From Magnetococcales bacterium (lineage in GTDB: Bacteria > Pseudomonadota > Magnetococcia > Magnetococcales > Magnetaquicoccaceae), in contig JADGAR010000011.1 of assembly GCA_015231915.1 (NCBI GenBank), forward strand, positions 20,740 through 84,739: a stretch of 64,000 nt of DNA, given 5' to 3'. Positions 1 through 9,921 of this stretch are shown piece after piece. The position numbers and the translations under genes are program-made. Every line of letters begins with the position of its first letter. Within the stretch, counting starts at the first letter, position 1. The notes below the pieces were generated by a model that was given only the letters and a program-made list of their open reading frames with translations, was not told the origin of the DNA and ran no database searches.

Positions 1-111
1 GACGGTCTCGATGGTGAACTCGCGGAGTTCGTCCGCCACCTGTCGCAGGGCGTGCTCCGGCAGGGCGCGGAGTTGATGGGGTTCGTTGATGCTTTTGAGG
101 ATCGAATACAT
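1..111 (-). CDS. dxs: 1-deoxy-D-xylulose-5-phosphate synthase, N-terminal fragment
   Basis: Only the first 37 codons lie in the window; the gene continues beyond position 1. The product would condense pyruvate and glyceraldehyde 3-phosphate, the first step of the MEP isoprenoid pathway, using thiamine diphosphate. The visible N-terminus begins MYSILKSINEPHQLRALP and continues with the LxxLAxELRxF-like helix, here QVADELREF, that opens most Dxs proteins. The ATG at 111-109 lies 16 bases after the ispA stop, in the order xseB-ispA-dxs common in proteobacteria, so transcription is most likely shared. No strong Shine-Dalgarno is visible before this ATG, so translational coupling to ispA is plausible. 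Catalytic residues are outside the window. Confidence 0.9.
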   Translation of the reverse strand, partial: MYSILKSINEPHQLRALPEHALRQVADELREFTIETV

Positions 112-127
112 AAGGAACCGTTCGTAA

Positions 128-1012
128 TCAGTGGGTGCGGTCCAACAGCATCCGGACCAGGCCGCGCAGGGGATCGGCAGCCGACGAGAAAGGCGCCAGG
201 GCCTCCAGGGCCTCCCGGACCATGGAGGCCGCCTCCTCCCGGGCCTGGGCGACGCCAAGGAGCGAACAATAGGAGGCCTTGTTCCGTTTGCGGTCGTTGC
301 CGGCGGTCTTGCCCATCACGAGGCTGTCGCCCACCTCGTCCAGGATGTCGTCGGTGATCTGGAAGGCGAGTCCGAAGGCTTCGCCGTAGCGCTTGAGCGC
401 CCGCGTCCCTTCCGGGGAGCCGCCGCCGAGCCGGGCACCGGCCAGAATGGCGGAACGGATCAGGGCGCCGGTCTTGTGGATGTGGACGTTCTGGAGTTCC
501 GGCAGGGAGAGAAGGCGGTTTTCCGCCTCCATGTCCATCATCTGACCGCCCACCATGCCATGGATGCCGGCGTCGCTGGCCAATTGTGCCACCACGGTCA
601 TCTGGATGGCCGGATCCACGCCCGCGACGGGACGAACCGCCAGTTCGAAGGCAAAGGTGAGCAGTGCGTCACCGGCCAGGATGGCGGTGGCCTCGTCGAA
701 GGCCTTGTGACAGGTGGGGCGTCCCCGGCGCAGGTCGTCGTCGTCCATGGCAGGGAGGTCGTCGTGGATCAGGGAGTAGGTATGGATGCACTCCATGGCG
801 CAGGCGAAGGGAAGCAGAGGCGACGTTTGTCCCCCCACCGCCTCGGCGGCGGCCAGCACCAGGATGGGCCGCAACCGCTTGCCGCCCCCCATGAGGCTGT
901 GGCGGATGGCGGCATTGAGGCGTTGCGGCGGACGCTGGACGGGCGGCAGAAGATCTTCCAGCGCCTGTTCCACCAGCAGCCTGCGCTCTTCCAGATAGCG
1001 GGAAAGGTCCAT
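128..1012 (-). CDS. ispA: Polyprenyl synthetase, farnesyl/geranyl diphosphate synthase
   Basis: A 294-residue soluble prenyltransferase that extends dimethylallyl diphosphate with isopentenyl diphosphate, normally to farnesyl diphosphate. Both aspartate-rich metal-binding motifs are present: the first as DDLPAMDDDDLRRG (about residues 85-98) and the second as FQITDDILD (about 215-223). The upstream GGKRLRP substrate-binding motif is also present. Length matches bacterial IspA. It sits 4 bases after xseB and 16 bases before dxs, so it is the middle gene of an isoprenoid-precursor operon. Chain length cannot be settled by eye, but the context favours FPP synthase over octaprenyl synthase. Confidence 0.93.
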   Translation of the reverse strand: MDLSRYLEERRLLVEQALEDLLPPVQRPPQRLNAAIRHSLMGGGKRLRPILVLAAAEAVGGQTSPLLPFACAMECIHTYSLIHDDLPAMDDDDLRRGRPTCHKAFDEATAILAGDALLTFAFELAVRPVAGVDPAIQMTVVAQLASDAGIHGMVGGQMMDMEAENRLLSLPELQNVHIHKTGALIRSAILAGARLGGGSPEGTRALKRYGEAFGLAFQITDDILDEVGDSLVMGKTAGNDRKRNKASYCSLLGVAQAREEAASMVREALEALAPFSSAADPLRGLVRMLLDRTH

Positions 1013-1016
1013 GGCA

Positions 1017-1238
1017 TCAACCCGCGACCAGGCCGTCCCGGGAGGCGGAAGCGGTCAACTCCTCGATGCGCTTCTGGGCGGCGTCCAGGCGCTGTTGACA
1101 GTGCCGGGCCAGGGCCGTCCCCTCCTCGAACGCGGCAAGCCCCTCTTCCAGGGGCAGGTCGCCCTGCTCCAGGCGAGCGACGACCTCTTCCAGGCGACCC
1201 AGGGAGCGTTCGAAGTCGAGCGATTTCATGGTATCCAT
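1017..1238 (-). CDS. xseB: Exodeoxyribonuclease VII small subunit
   Basis: A 73-residue protein with the XseB pattern: an initial helix carrying SLDFERSLGRLEEVVARLE, then the LPLEEGLAAFEEGTALARHCQQ segment, then a helical tail. It is the small subunit of exonuclease VII, which degrades single-stranded DNA with XseA; xseA is not in this window. The ATG at 1238 is preferred because it gives the normal family length and has a GGAA sequence just upstream. An in-frame ATG at 1229 is an alternative, and a longer open frame reaching 1373 would add unrelated residues. First gene of the xseB-ispA-dxs operon. Confidence 0.88.
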   Translation of the reverse strand: MDTMKSLDFERSLGRLEEVVARLEQGDLPLEEGLAAFEEGTALARHCQQRLDAAQKRIEELTASASRDGLVAG

Positions 1239-1289
1239 GCGGCATTCCCGTTTTTTTTCGGCTGTCCGGTGCTTCGAGACAAAGAATAC

Positions 1290-1318
1290 ATCATAGCAGC
1301 CCGCGCACCTGGAAGCAA
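1290..1318 (-). promoter_or_regulatory. Candidate sigma70 promoter for xseB-ispA-dxs
   Basis: Reading the minus strand, TTGCTT (1318-1313) is followed by a 17-base spacer and TATGAT (1295-1290), with TG one base upstream of the -10 hexamer (an extended -10). The predicted transcript starts near 1283, about 45 bases before the xseB ATG. Assigned by eye. Confidence 0.5.
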
Positions 1319-1458
1319 TCGTTGCGTTGCACCCCGTTTTGCATGCCGCGTCGCGCAACGCATTTCCTTGCATTCGCGGATAGTTGAGAATATAAACAAC
1401 AATTCAGAAAAATCTTCATCCATGCCATCATCACGCGCCAACGACACGGAGCCACATC

Positions 1459-4206
1459 ATGCAATGGCTGCACGACATTCGATTGCGGACCAAGTTCGTC
1501 ATTCTGCTCTTTTTCCCCTTGATGGGCTGTCTGTGGTTCGGAGGCTTTCTTGCCCTGGAGAAGAGCGCGACCAGTCGCCGCATGGACGCCATGCACTCCC
1601 TGGCCAATCTGGCGGTTCGGGTCAACGCCCTGGTGCATGCCACCCAAACCGAACGGGGCATGTCGGCAGGCCTGCTGGCCAGCAAGGGGGGAAAATTCAA
1701 ACAGGAACTCCCGAACCACCGCGCAACGGCCACCGATGAAAAACGCAACGCACTGCAACAGTTCCTGCGCGGCTTCGACCCCACCCGGTTCGATGACGGG
1801 TTTGCCGGGCACCTGCGGGCCGGCATGGAGAAACTGCAAGGAGTGGACGCCCTGCGCAAGGCGGTGGATGGCCTCTCCATCCAGGCGCCGGAAGCCATCC
1901 AGGCCTATACCGAAATCATCAACGCCCTCTTCGCCACCCTGGACGAACTGCCCAGACTGGCATCGGATGCACCGATGGCCGCCGCCGTCAGCGCCTATGT
2001 CAACCTTTCGCTGGCCAAGGAGCGCGCCGGCCTGGAACGGGCCACCCTGAACGCCACCTTCTCCCGGGACGCCTTCGCCCCAGGCATGGTGCGCCGCCTG
2101 GGGGAACTGCTCGGCGAGGAGTCGGGTTACCTGCACGGCTTTCATGCGCTGGCCACCCCGGAACAAAACGCATTCTTCAAACAGACGGTCCAGGGCCAGC
2201 CGATCGAGGCAGTGGCCAACTTCCGCCGCATCGCCTTCGACAAGGCCGCCACCGGCGGATTCGGCGTGGACCCGACCGCCTGGTTTGACGCCAGCACCAG
2301 GAAAATCGACCAGCTCAAGGTGGTGGAGGAGCGACTGGCGACCGATCTCATCGACCGGGTGGAAACCCTGCGCACGGCGTCGTTTTATGGATTTCTCGCC
2401 TCGTCCATGCTGGTACTCCTGTTGATCACCCTCTCCAGCTGGCTGGGTTATTTCTACTCCCGTCACATCCTCGGGCTGGTGGGCGGGGAACCCAATGACG
2501 TGGTGGCGCTCCTGGAACGGGTGGCGATGGGCGATCTGACCGTCGCCATGAACGGCGACACCAGCAGGGGCATCCTCGGGGCCACCATCCGCATGGTGAA
2601 CAACATCCGCCTGATCATCCACCAGATTCACATCCAGACCGACACCCTGAAGGCCTGCGTCAACGAGTTGCTGGCAGCGAAACAGACCCTGGACGAGGAT
2701 GCCGGCGCCGGCTCCACGCTGGTGCGCGAGGTCGCTTCGACCAACGCCCTGTTCGAACAACAGGCCGGTCTCATCCAGGAAAACGCACAAATGACCACCA
2801 ACAACATCAATGTGGTGGCGGCGGCCATCCACCAGCTCACCACCTCCATCATGGGCATTGCGGAGATCTCCCGGCAGGCCTCCCTCACGGCAGGGACCAT
2901 GGCCGCCGCCTCGGAGCAGATGACCGCCAATCTGGCGGGGGTCAACGGCAGTCTGGCGCAAGTCAACCAATCGGTAGGGTCCGTGGCCAGGTCGGTGGAC
3001 GAGATGAGCGCCTCCCTCGAAGAGGTGCGGGAACGGTGCGAGACCGCCAGCCGGGAGGCGAGCCAGGCCGACAGGGTGGCGGAAAGCAGCCTGACCATCA
3101 TGGAAAGACTGGGAGACGCGGCACGGGAGATCGGCAACGTGACCGGCATCATCAACACCATTGCCGAACAGACCAACATGCTGGCGCTCAACGCGGCCAT
3201 CGAGGCCGCCGGCGCGGGGATGGCCGGCAAGGGATTCGCGGTGGTGGCCAACGAGGTCAAGGCCCTGGCCCGCCAGACCGCCGATGCCACCGCCCTGATC
3301 GCCCGACAGGTACAAGAGATCCAGGATTTCACCGGGGAGGCCGCCGATGCCGTGCGCCAGATCGCCCACATGGTGGATACCCTGGCCGCCACCAACCAGC
3401 GCATCACCGAAGCCGTGGGGGCGCAGGCCAATGTCACCCGCACCATCGCCCAATCCATGGACGAAGTCGCCCAGGCCGCCGAGGACGTGACCCGCAACGC
3501 CCAGGAGCTTTCGGTGGCGGCCAACGAGGTCGCCCATGCCGCCGAGGAGACCGCGCACGGGGCCGAGGAGATCTCCCGTGCCTCCACCGAGGCCTCCAGG
3601 GCCGCCGAGGAGTTGTCCCAGGGCAGCCACGAGGTGCAGGAACTCTCCTCCTCCACGTTGCAGGCCGCCCGGTCGGCGCTGGAGAACATCATCGCCGCCA
3701 ACCACAAGGTGCGCGAGACCGTCAGCCGGGTCGGCTACATCGAGGGCACCGCCCATCACACGGCCATCCTGGTGGATGTGGTCCACACCTCCGCCGAGGA
3801 TCTGACCAAGGCCAGCGGGATGATCCGCGTGGAGGAGGCGCCCTTTCCCACCGGCGCCATCAAGGGCGCGCACCTCAAGTGGCTGGGCAGACTGGAAAAC
3901 GTCATCCGGGGGCGCGTCGCGCTTTCCGCCAGGGAGGTGGCCACCGGCCACGATTGCGACTTCGGCAAGTGGTACGACAACGACGGGAGCAAACGTTTCG
4001 GCGAACTGCCAACCTTCCGGGAGATGGGCAAGGTTCACATGTCGGTGCATGACACCGCACGCGAGACCGTGCAACTGGTCAACGACGGGCGCGTCGAGGA
4101 GGCCATCCGCTCCATGGATCGCTTCAACGAGATCCGCCGGGAGCTGTTCGCCATCATGGACCGGCTCTATCTGGAGATCCGCACCGCCGCACGGGTCCCA
4201 GGGTGA
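1459..4206 (+). CDS. Methyl-accepting chemotaxis protein, NIT sensor and C-terminal CZB domain
   Basis: A 915-residue transmembrane chemoreceptor. TM1 is about residues 13-33. A long periplasmic helical region (about 45-300) has the nitrate/nitrite-sensing (NIT) look, including [21 protein letters not shown]2 is about 308-333, followed by a HAMP segment. The cytoplasmic signalling hairpin tip reads [18 protein letters not shown] near residue 570. The C-terminus adds a CZB domain (about 805-895) with the HDCDFGKWY zinc-binding core and two later histidines, a module known to bind zinc and react to hypochlorite in some receptors and diguanylate cyclases. It should signal through CheA/CheW, which are not encoded here. 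The ATG has GGAG nine bases upstream. Ligand identity is inferred from family only. Confidence 0.9.
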   Translation: MQWLHDIRLRTKFVILLFFPLMGCLWFGGFLALEKSATSRRMDAMHSLANLAVRVNALVHATQTERGMSAGLLASKGGKFKQELPNHRATATDEKRNALQQFLRGFDPTRFDDGFAGHLRAGMEKLQGVDALRKAVDGLSIQAPEAIQAYTEIINALFATLDELPRLASDAPMAAAVSAYVNLSLAKERAGLERATLNATFSRDAFAPGMVRRLGELLGEESGYLHGFHALATPEQNAFFKQTVQGQPIEAVANFRRIAFDKAATGGFGVDPTAWFDASTRKIDQLKVVEERLATDLIDRVETLRTASFYGFLASSMLVLLLITLSSWLGYFYSRHILGLVGGEPNDVVALLERVAMGDLTVAMNGDTSRGILGATIRMVNNIRLIIHQIHIQTDTLKACVNELLAAKQTLDEDAGAGSTLVREVASTNALFEQQAGLIQENAQMTTNNINVVAAAIHQLTTSIMGIAEISRQASLTAGTMAAASEQMTANLAGVNGSLAQVNQSVGSVARSVDEMSASLEEVRERCETASREASQADRVAESSLTIMERLGDAAREIGNVTGIINTIAEQTNMLALNAAIEAAGAGMAGKGFAVVANEVKALARQTADATALIARQVQEIQDFTGEAADAVRQIAHMVDTLAATNQRITEAVGAQANVTRTIAQSMDEVAQAAEDVTRNAQELSVAANEVAHAAEETAHGAEEISRASTEASRAAEELSQGSHEVQELSSSTLQAARSALENIIAANHKVRETVSRVGYIEGTAHHTAILVDVVHTSAEDLTKASGMIRVEEAPFPTGAIKGAHLKWLGRLENVIRGRVALSAREVATGHDCDFGKWYDNDGSKRFGELPTFREMGKVHMSVHDTARETVQLVNDGRVEEAIRSMDRFNEIRRELFAIMDRLYLEIRTAARVPG

Positions 4207-4207
4207 A

Positions 4208-5464
4208 CTAACCCCCCCCGTCCTTGTGCGCCAGGAGAAAGAGTTCGGTGCGTTGCATGGTCTCCAGGAAATTCAGCGGCGCCCGTTTGCGCGGCCAGTC
4301 GAACTGGACGCCATGGTAGATGAAGGCCCTGCCCTCCGGATCGACGCTCGGAAAACCGCGCACGATGCGGCCCCGGACGATCAGGTGATTGCGATCCACC
4401 AGGGGAAAAACCAGCTCGATCGGCTCCCCGATCCGGAACGGCTCCACAGGCTGCTCGGGAGCCACGAAGACCCCGAAACCGGCCCCGCCTTCCGAGATGT
4501 TGAGGATGTTGACATAACGCATCTCGCCCGCCGCCTTGACCATGGCGGGGAAGGTCCGGAAACACAACCGGAAATTGCCGCGCTGGTTGCTGCCCGCCTT
4601 GTCCCTGGCAAAGGTCATGCCGGCCCTGGTCTCGCCATAATGCCCGTCTCCCACCATGACCTTGTCGATGCTCCCCTTGCCCCAGGAGAGACTCGCCGCG
4701 ATGGCCTCGATCTTGGAAACCCGCTCCACGGCATAATGCTCCAGGGTCTTGTGGATCTCCTCCTGGGTCATGACCACTGCGGGATCCGGATGCTGGAAAG
4801 GACCGCGCCACCGCCTGCGCGGCGGGACTGCGGGTTTGGCGGTCGGGGCCGGCGTGGGAACGGGCGGCGGCGCTGGGGGTTCGGGCAGGACAGCGGCATT
4901 GAGCACGGTCGCCTCGTCCGGGGCGGATCGCTCCCCTCCCCCCTCCTCCTCCACAGCGACCGTATCCTGGCCAAGGAGGGCCTCCAGCGAGTCATGATGC
5001 TCCAGATCGATCTGCACCTCGTAGGTGACATCCCGGAAGGGCAGCCTGGCCTCGACACTGCGCAACCGCCCATCCGCCCGCAGTTCGGTCAGACCGTTGC
5101 GCAACATCTCGATCAGCTTGGCGGGTTTGCCGGTCTGGTGGACGCTGGTGACCTCCAGATCGGTGATCCGGTTGATGGCGCAGGTCAAACGGGCCACCTT
5201 GGCGTTCTCCCGCTTGCCGACCACGAACGTCTGATCGCGAATCGATTCCACGACCATGATGTTGCCGCTCCTGGTGACCAGATACGCCATGATCCGCTTG
5301 TCGACCGTCAGGTCCATGAAAGGCGCCAACTGGCCAACGGAACTGCTGATCGACATCCGTTTGCCTTGCAACTCCTCGAGCAGGGCATAAAACGGACGAC
5401 TGCGATTGATCGTTATGGCCAGCATGTTCCAGAAAGTCGTGACGGTGCAGGTTCTTCCAGCCAT
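4208..5464 (-). CDS. PilZ-domain-containing protein, likely c-di-GMP responsive
   Basis: About 418 residues and cytoplasmic, with no membrane segment. The N-terminal half is of unknown family. A proline-rich linker follows (about residues 190-225). The C-terminal third resembles a PilZ beta-barrel: NILNISEGGAGF, an IGEPIELVFPL strand, LIVRGRIVR, and YHGVQFD. PilZ domains usually bind c-di-GMP through an RxxxR motif and a later D/NxSxxG; the NISEGG segment fits the second, while the first is not obvious. The ATG at 5464 is chosen because GGGGAATGGAAG precedes it; an upstream ATG at 5497 lacks a ribosome site. The gene ends 2 bases from the convergent chemoreceptor, and the flanking genes suggest a role in motility or surface-behaviour signalling. 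Confidence 0.72.
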   Translation of the reverse strand: MAGRTCTVTTFWNMLAITINRSRPFYALLEELQGKRMSISSSVGQLAPFMDLTVDKRIMAYLVTRSGNIMVVESIRDQTFVVGKRENAKVARLTCAINRITDLEVTSVHQTGKPAKLIEMLRNGLTELRADGRLRSVEARLPFRDVTYEVQIDLEHHDSLEALLGQDTVAVEEEGGGERSAPDEATVLNAAVLPEPPAPPPVPTPAPTAKPAVPPRRRWRGPFQHPDPAVVMTQEEIHKTLEHYAVERVSKIEAIAASLSWGKGSIDKVMVGDGHYGETRAGMTFARDKAGSNQRGNFRLCFRTFPAMVKAAGEMRYVNILNISEGGAGFGVFVAPEQPVEPFRIGEPIELVFPLVDRNHLIVRGRIVRGFPSVDPEGRAFIYHGVQFDWPRKRAPLNFLETMQRTELFLLAHKDGGG

Positions 5465-5500
5465 GTCGCTTCCATTCCCCCTATTTTTCGATTGCATGGA

Positions 5501-8500
5501 TCATGAATGCACATGGAGACGCATCGTCTCCAGCAGACGTTCCATGTCCACGGGTTTGCTCACATGCCCGTTGGCCCCGGCGGCAAGGCTTTTCCGTTGA
5601 TCCTCCGGCATCGCCTTGGCGGTCAGCGCCAGGACCGGCAGGGCGGCGAATCTCTCCTGGGCGCGCAGCCGCCGCATGGCCTCATAGCCGTCCATGACCG
5701 GCATCATGAGATCCATCAACACGATATCCACCGGCTCGCCGGTTTCCAGCACACGGAGCGCCTCGGCCCCATTGTTGGCCATGACCACGCGCCAACGACT
5801 CTTTTCCAGACTGCGGGCCATGGCGTACAGATTGCGCATGTCGTCATCCACCAGCAGGACCCGCCCACCACCGTTCCGGGCGGCCTGCGGCTCCTCCTCC
5901 CGTGGAGATGCCACAGGGGGGGGCGGGGCATGCGTCCGCTGCCAGGACAACAGGATCTCGTCATGCAGCCGCGCCTCCCGATCCGCGCCATCCACCACGA
6001 TGGCATCGGTAAACCGCCGCAGACGGGCATGCTCCTCCCGTGTCAACGCCTGCGCGGCATGGATGACCACCGGCGGCAAAGGACGCAGGGCGGCCATCCG
6101 CTCCAGCAGTTCGCCCCCCTCCAGGTCCGGCAGCCGGGGAGCCACCACCAGACAATCGAACGGCTCCTCCCCATGGCGGGCCAAGGCCTCTTCGCCACTG
6201 GCCGCAGCCACCACGGTCACCTGCCGCTCCCGCAACACTCCGCTCAGAAAACGCCACGCCCCGGGATCGGCATCCGCCAGCAACAGCCGACGCGTCACCA
6301 GGGGACAAGGCAGATGCAAGATGAAGGTGCTGCCCTGTCCCGGTTCGCTCTCCAACCGGATCTCCCCTCCGGCCAACCGGGCCAGCCTGCTGGCAATGGC
6401 CAACCCCAGGCCGACCCCACCGCGCCGCGACTCCATGCCATCCCCCGGCAACTGATGAAAAGGGGTGAAGATCGCCTCCCGATGCTCCGGCGCGATGCCT
6501 GGACCGCTGTCTTGCACCGCGACCGCCAGCCGTTCCCCCTCCAGCCCCAGACGCACCTCCACCCCGCCCTGCCGGGTGAACTGAAAGGCGTTGGCCACCA
6601 GATTCTTGACAATGCGCCGCAGTTTTTCCCCATCCGCCAGCCGCGGGGCCGCCAACCCCTCGCCCAGGCTCACCCGCCACTGCAGACCCCGCTCCCTGGC
6701 CAGCGGGAGAAACTGACGCCGCAGTTCCTCGGCGAACGTCTCCAACCGGATCTCCGCCCGCGTATCCTCCACCTGCCCCGCCTCGATGCGGGACAGATCC
6801 AGCAGGTCGTTGATCAGCCCCAGCAACTCGCTGCCGCTCTGGCGCATCACCTCGGCGGCCTCCACCTGATCCGGACGCAGATTCCCCTCCCCGTTCCGAC
6901 AGAACTCCCCGGCCAGGATCAGGATGCTGTTCAGGGGGGTGCGCAGTTCATGGGACATGGTGGCCAGGAATTCGGACTTGTACTGACCGGTTCGCTCCAG
7001 ATCCTCCCGCGCCTTGGCCAGACGCGCATTCTGTTCGGTCAACTCCTCGGAGCGTTCCTCCAACTCCTGATTCATCTCTTCCAGTTCCTGCTGGCTGGTC
7101 TCCAGTTCGGCGGCCTGGCCGCGGGTCTCTTCCAGCAGATCCTCGATGTGGCGGATCCGTGCGAGGTTGTCCAGGGCCAGCCCGCCCACCGGGACCAGGG
7201 CCTCCAGCAACTGCCGCTGGACCGGGGTGAGGGGTCGCATGTGGGCCAGCACCACCACCCCGCCGACCCGCTCCCGATAGGGCAGGGGCAGGGCCAAAAG
7301 GAACGCTGGCCGCGCTGCGCCGACTCCGGTGGCCAACGACCATCCCTCCCCCGGCGCGCCCTCGAGGAACAACGGACGCCGCTCCAGCGCGCAGCGCCCG
7401 ACGATCCCTTCCCCAAGTTCGCAACCGGCGCCCTCCTCGCGACCGGCCTCCAGGCGATAGGGCGCGACGCTCTCGTAACGACCCGTCCGGTCGTTCAGGA
7501 GGTGAAACTCCCCCATGGAGGCCTCCAGAAGCTCCATCAGCTCCCGCAAAAAGGCCTCCGGAAAGGCCTCGATGCCCTGGATGGACTGCATCAACGCGGA
7601 AAAACGGGCCAGATGCTCCTTGAGCCACAATTGATCCGCGACCTGGTCCGCCATGCGGTTGAAGGCGTCACCCATCCGCCCCGGTTCGTCATCCACCCGC
7701 ACCGGCACCCGCGCCTCCCACTCGCCCTCGGCGATGCGGTGCATGGCGGACGAGAGGTCCCGCAGGGCGTGCAACAGAATCTTCCCGGACGCAGCCGCCA
7801 GCAGCGCCACCCCGAGCAGGGTCACCGCCAGGATCCACCCCAGACTCCGATGCATGGCCAGGGTCGGTGCCATGGCCTCGTCCAGGGAGAGGATCCCGGC
7901 CAGACTCCAGGAGACCCCGGGCAGTTGCAGCGCCACCCTGGAGCGCATCAGGCCCGCCTCCGGCAGGGGGGCAATGGCAGCGAAGCGCGGCATCTCCCGT
8001 CCGTCGCCGTCCAGCAAAACCACCTCCTCGGTCTCGCCCAGACCGGACTTGTCCCGCAGGATCTCCTCCACGGCCCGCAAGGGGAGACGCCCCAACACCA
8101 CGGCAGGACTCCCGTCCGCCAGATCCAGGGGAGCCGCCAGACAGATGGAGGGCATCGAAGCAGTGGGTGCACACGGGGGAAGGCCGATCACCACCCAGGT
8201 GGAGTCACCCCGGACCCGGGCGACGATTCGCTCCCCGGCCCGGGAGTCGTTGCGCAACGCCTGCGCAAACAGACTCTCCCGCCGATCCGCCAGCATCACC
8301 TCACCGCCACGCCCCTCCAGCAGGATCAATTCATCGAAGCCATGGACCACCGCGTGCTTCCGGAAACGCGCGGCCACGGTCTCCGGCTGCAACTCCGCAT
8401 CGCGCGTCAGATCCAGGAGTTGCCGACCGGTCATGCGCAGGTGCTGCTCGACCTGGACCTTCTTGGACAACAGGGAGTCATCCAGGTCGCGCCGGGCAAT

Positions 8501-8626
8501 CTCCCGCAGGAGGGTGTCCACCTGTTCCATGACGATCCAGCCGGCCAACAGCAGCGGAGCCAGGCCGGTCAGCAGCAGCAGACCGACGACGCGGGATCCG
8601 AAAGAGAGGTTGGACAAACGGGGCAT
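5501..8626 (-). CDS. Hybrid histidine kinase: sensor-HAMP-GAF-HisKA-HATPase-REC-REC
   Basis: A 1041-residue membrane sensor kinase. TM1 is about residues 8-32, an extracytoplasmic Cache-like region spans about 33-265, and TM2 is about 266-288 with HAMP after it. A GAF-like domain (370-500), a coiled coil and HisKA follow, with the phosphoacceptor in MSHELRTPLNS near residue 560. HATPase boxes are intact (GPGIAP, GVGLGLAIA). Two receivers end the protein. The first has VVAPRLPD where the phosphorylated Asp should be, so Ala replaces it. The second is intact (VLMDLMMPVMDG). The ATG at 8626 has GGAGG seven bases upstream; an ATG at 8662 has none. It is divergent from a REC-kinase gene 72 bases away. 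The signal is unknown. Confidence 0.88.
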   Translation of the reverse strand: MPRLSNLSFGSRVVGLLLLTGLAPLLLAGWIVMEQVDTLLREIARRDLDDSLLSKKVQVEQHLRMTGRQLLDLTRDAELQPETVAARFRKHAVVHGFDELILLEGRGGEVMLADRRESLFAQALRNDSRAGERIVARVRGDSTWVVIGLPPCAPTASMPSICLAAPLDLADGSPAVVLGRLPLRAVEEILRDKSGLGETEEVVLLDGDGREMPRFAAIAPLPEAGLMRSRVALQLPGVSWSLAGILSLDEAMAPTLAMHRSLGWILAVTLLGVALLAAASGKILLHALRDLSSAMHRIAEGEWEARVPVRVDDEPGRMGDAFNRMADQVADQLWLKEHLARFSALMQSIQGIEAFPEAFLRELMELLEASMGEFHLLNDRTGRYESVAPYRLEAGREEGAGCELGEGIVGRCALERRPLFLEGAPGEGWSLATGVGAARPAFLLALPLPYRERVGGVVVLAHMRPLTPVQRQLLEALVPVGGLALDNLARIRHIEDLLEETRGQAAELETSQQELEEMNQELEERSEELTEQNARLAKAREDLERTGQYKSEFLATMSHELRTPLNSILILAGEFCRNGEGNLRPDQVEAAEVMRQSGSELLGLINDLLDLSRIEAGQVEDTRAEIRLETFAEELRRQFLPLARERGLQWRVSLGEGLAAPRLADGEKLRRIVKNLVANAFQFTRQGGVEVRLGLEGERLAVAVQDSGPGIAPEHREAIFTPFHQLPGDGMESRRGGVGLGLAIASRLARLAGGEIRLESEPGQGSTFILHLPCPLVTRRLLLADADPGAWRFLSGVLRERQVTVVAAASGEEALARHGEEPFDCLVVAPRLPDLEGGELLERMAALRPLPPVVIHAAQALTREEHARLRRFTDAIVVDGADREARLHDEILLSWQRTHAPPPPVASPREEEPQAARNGGGRVLLVDDDMRNLYAMARSLEKSRWRVVMANNGAEALRVLETGEPVDIVLMDLMMPVMDGYEAMRRLRAQERFAALPVLALTAKAMPEDQRKSLAAGANGHVSKPVDMERLLETMRLHVHS

Positions 8627-8698
8627 GACGGCCTCCGATCCGAGGGCATCTTGCGTTGACATTGGCGGTCATGTTAAACAAAACGAGGAGGTCAAACC

Positions 8699-9832
8699 AT
8701 GGAAAAAAACATGACCCGAACCGACCCGCCTGCCATCCTGGTGGTGGACGACGAGCGGGCCAACCTGATCGCCATGCGGCACCTGCTCAAGGTGCTGCCC
8801 TGCATGGTGGTGGAAGCCCAGTCCGGCGAAGAGGCCTTGCGCCTCTGCCTGGGCGAACGGTTCGCCCTGGCCTTGATCGATGTCCGGATGCCCGGCATGG
8901 ACGGCTTCGAACTGGCGGAATTGCTGCGCGGCACGGAACACACGAAGGAGATGCCGTTGCTCTTCGTCAGCGCAACCCTCACCCAGATGCCCCATGCCTT
9001 GCAAGGATACCAGGCCGGGGCGTTGGATTACATTCAAAAGCCGGTGGACGACCGCATCCTGCTCTCCAAGGTCAAGGTGCTGCTCGACCTGCATCAGACC
9101 CGCGAGGAGTTGCGGCTTCACCGGGATCATCTGGCGATCCTGGTTGCGGAACGCACCGCTTCCCTGGAACAGGCGCGCGCCGAGTTGCGCGCCCTCCACC
9201 GGCACGTCGAGCAGGCGCGCGAGCAGGAGCGCCGCCGCATCGCCCGCGCCCTGCACGACGAGATGGGCAACACCCTCGCCCAGCAGAAGATGACCATCGA
9301 ATGGCTGCTTGGCAACCGTCGCGATCCGGAGCAGACCCACCAGGAACTGGAACGCCTCAAGGGGCAGGTGGAGGAGGCCATCGCCAAGGTACGCCACCTC
9401 ACCCTGATCTTGCGTCCTCCGGTGCTGGACCATGGCACCCTGCCGGAGATCCTGGAATGGCAGGCGACGCAGTTCGAGAAGTCGAGCGGCATCCACTGCC
9501 GGGTGGAGACCGCCCCCATGGACACGCCCATGGACGAAAACCACAAGCTCGCCCTGTTCCGCATTCTTCAGGAGTCCCTGACCAACGTGGGCCGCCATGC
9601 CGCAGCCAGCGAGGTCGCCATCGCGCTCCACCGACTGGATCGCCGCATCCAGTTGACGATTCAGGACAACGGCTGCGGCATCCCGGACGAGATCCTGCTC
9701 GATCCCAGGCGCTGCCTGGGTCTGCGCGGCATGGAAGAGCGCGCCTGTCAGAACGGCGGGGAACTCCATGTGGAGACCTCTTCTGCCGGCACCCGCGTCA
9801 CCGCCTCCCTGCCCATGGGAGATGGGTCATGA
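8699..9832 (+). CDS. Receiver-histidine kinase fusion (REC-HisKA_3-HATPase, NarX type)
   Basis: A 377-residue soluble protein. An N-terminal receiver (about residues 8-125) carries the acidic pair VVDDE, the phosphoacceptor ALIDVRMPGMDG near residue 59 and the KP lysine. A coiled coil leads to a HisKA_3 dimerisation helix with RRRIARALHDEMG (His about residue 187) and a HATPase domain with DNGCGIP and LGLRGMEER. HisKA_3 kinases normally phosphorylate NarL/FixJ regulators, and one lies 320 bases downstream on the same strand, which makes it the obvious partner. Having the receiver at the N-terminus implies the kinase is itself controlled by another kinase, perhaps the divergent hybrid kinase. 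The GAGGAGG ribosome site precedes the ATG at 8699. Confidence 0.88.
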   Translation: MEKNMTRTDPPAILVVDDERANLIAMRHLLKVLPCMVVEAQSGEEALRLCLGERFALALIDVRMPGMDGFELAELLRGTEHTKEMPLLFVSATLTQMPHALQGYQAGALDYIQKPVDDRILLSKVKVLLDLHQTREELRLHRDHLAILVAERTASLEQARAELRALHRHVEQAREQERRRIARALHDEMGNTLAQQKMTIEWLLGNRRDPEQTHQELERLKGQVEEAIAKVRHLTLILRPPVLDHGTLPEILEWQATQFEKSSGIHCRVETAPMDTPMDENHKLALFRILQESLTNVGRHAAASEVAIALHRLDRRIQLTIQDNGCGIPDEILLDPRRCLGLRGMEERACQNGGELHVETSSAGTRVTASLPMGDGS

Positions 9833-9921
9833 CGACAGTGGTGACCTGCTCTGCCCGACCGAATACGAACTTGCCATGGCAGGACATTTTGGAACTGTCC
9901 AACTGCGAGGAGAATCAAACA

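Noticed and set aside
1291..4074. Very long open frame on the minus strand opposite the first chemoreceptor
   Set aside because: Shadow of the chemoreceptor in high-G+C DNA: Gly/His-rich, no family motifs, while the plus frame has clear chemoreceptor domains.
5507..8659. Plus-strand open frame of about 1050 codons opposite the hybrid kinase
   Set aside because: Pro/Gln/His-rich antisense frame with no recognisable domain; the minus frame is a complete kinase.
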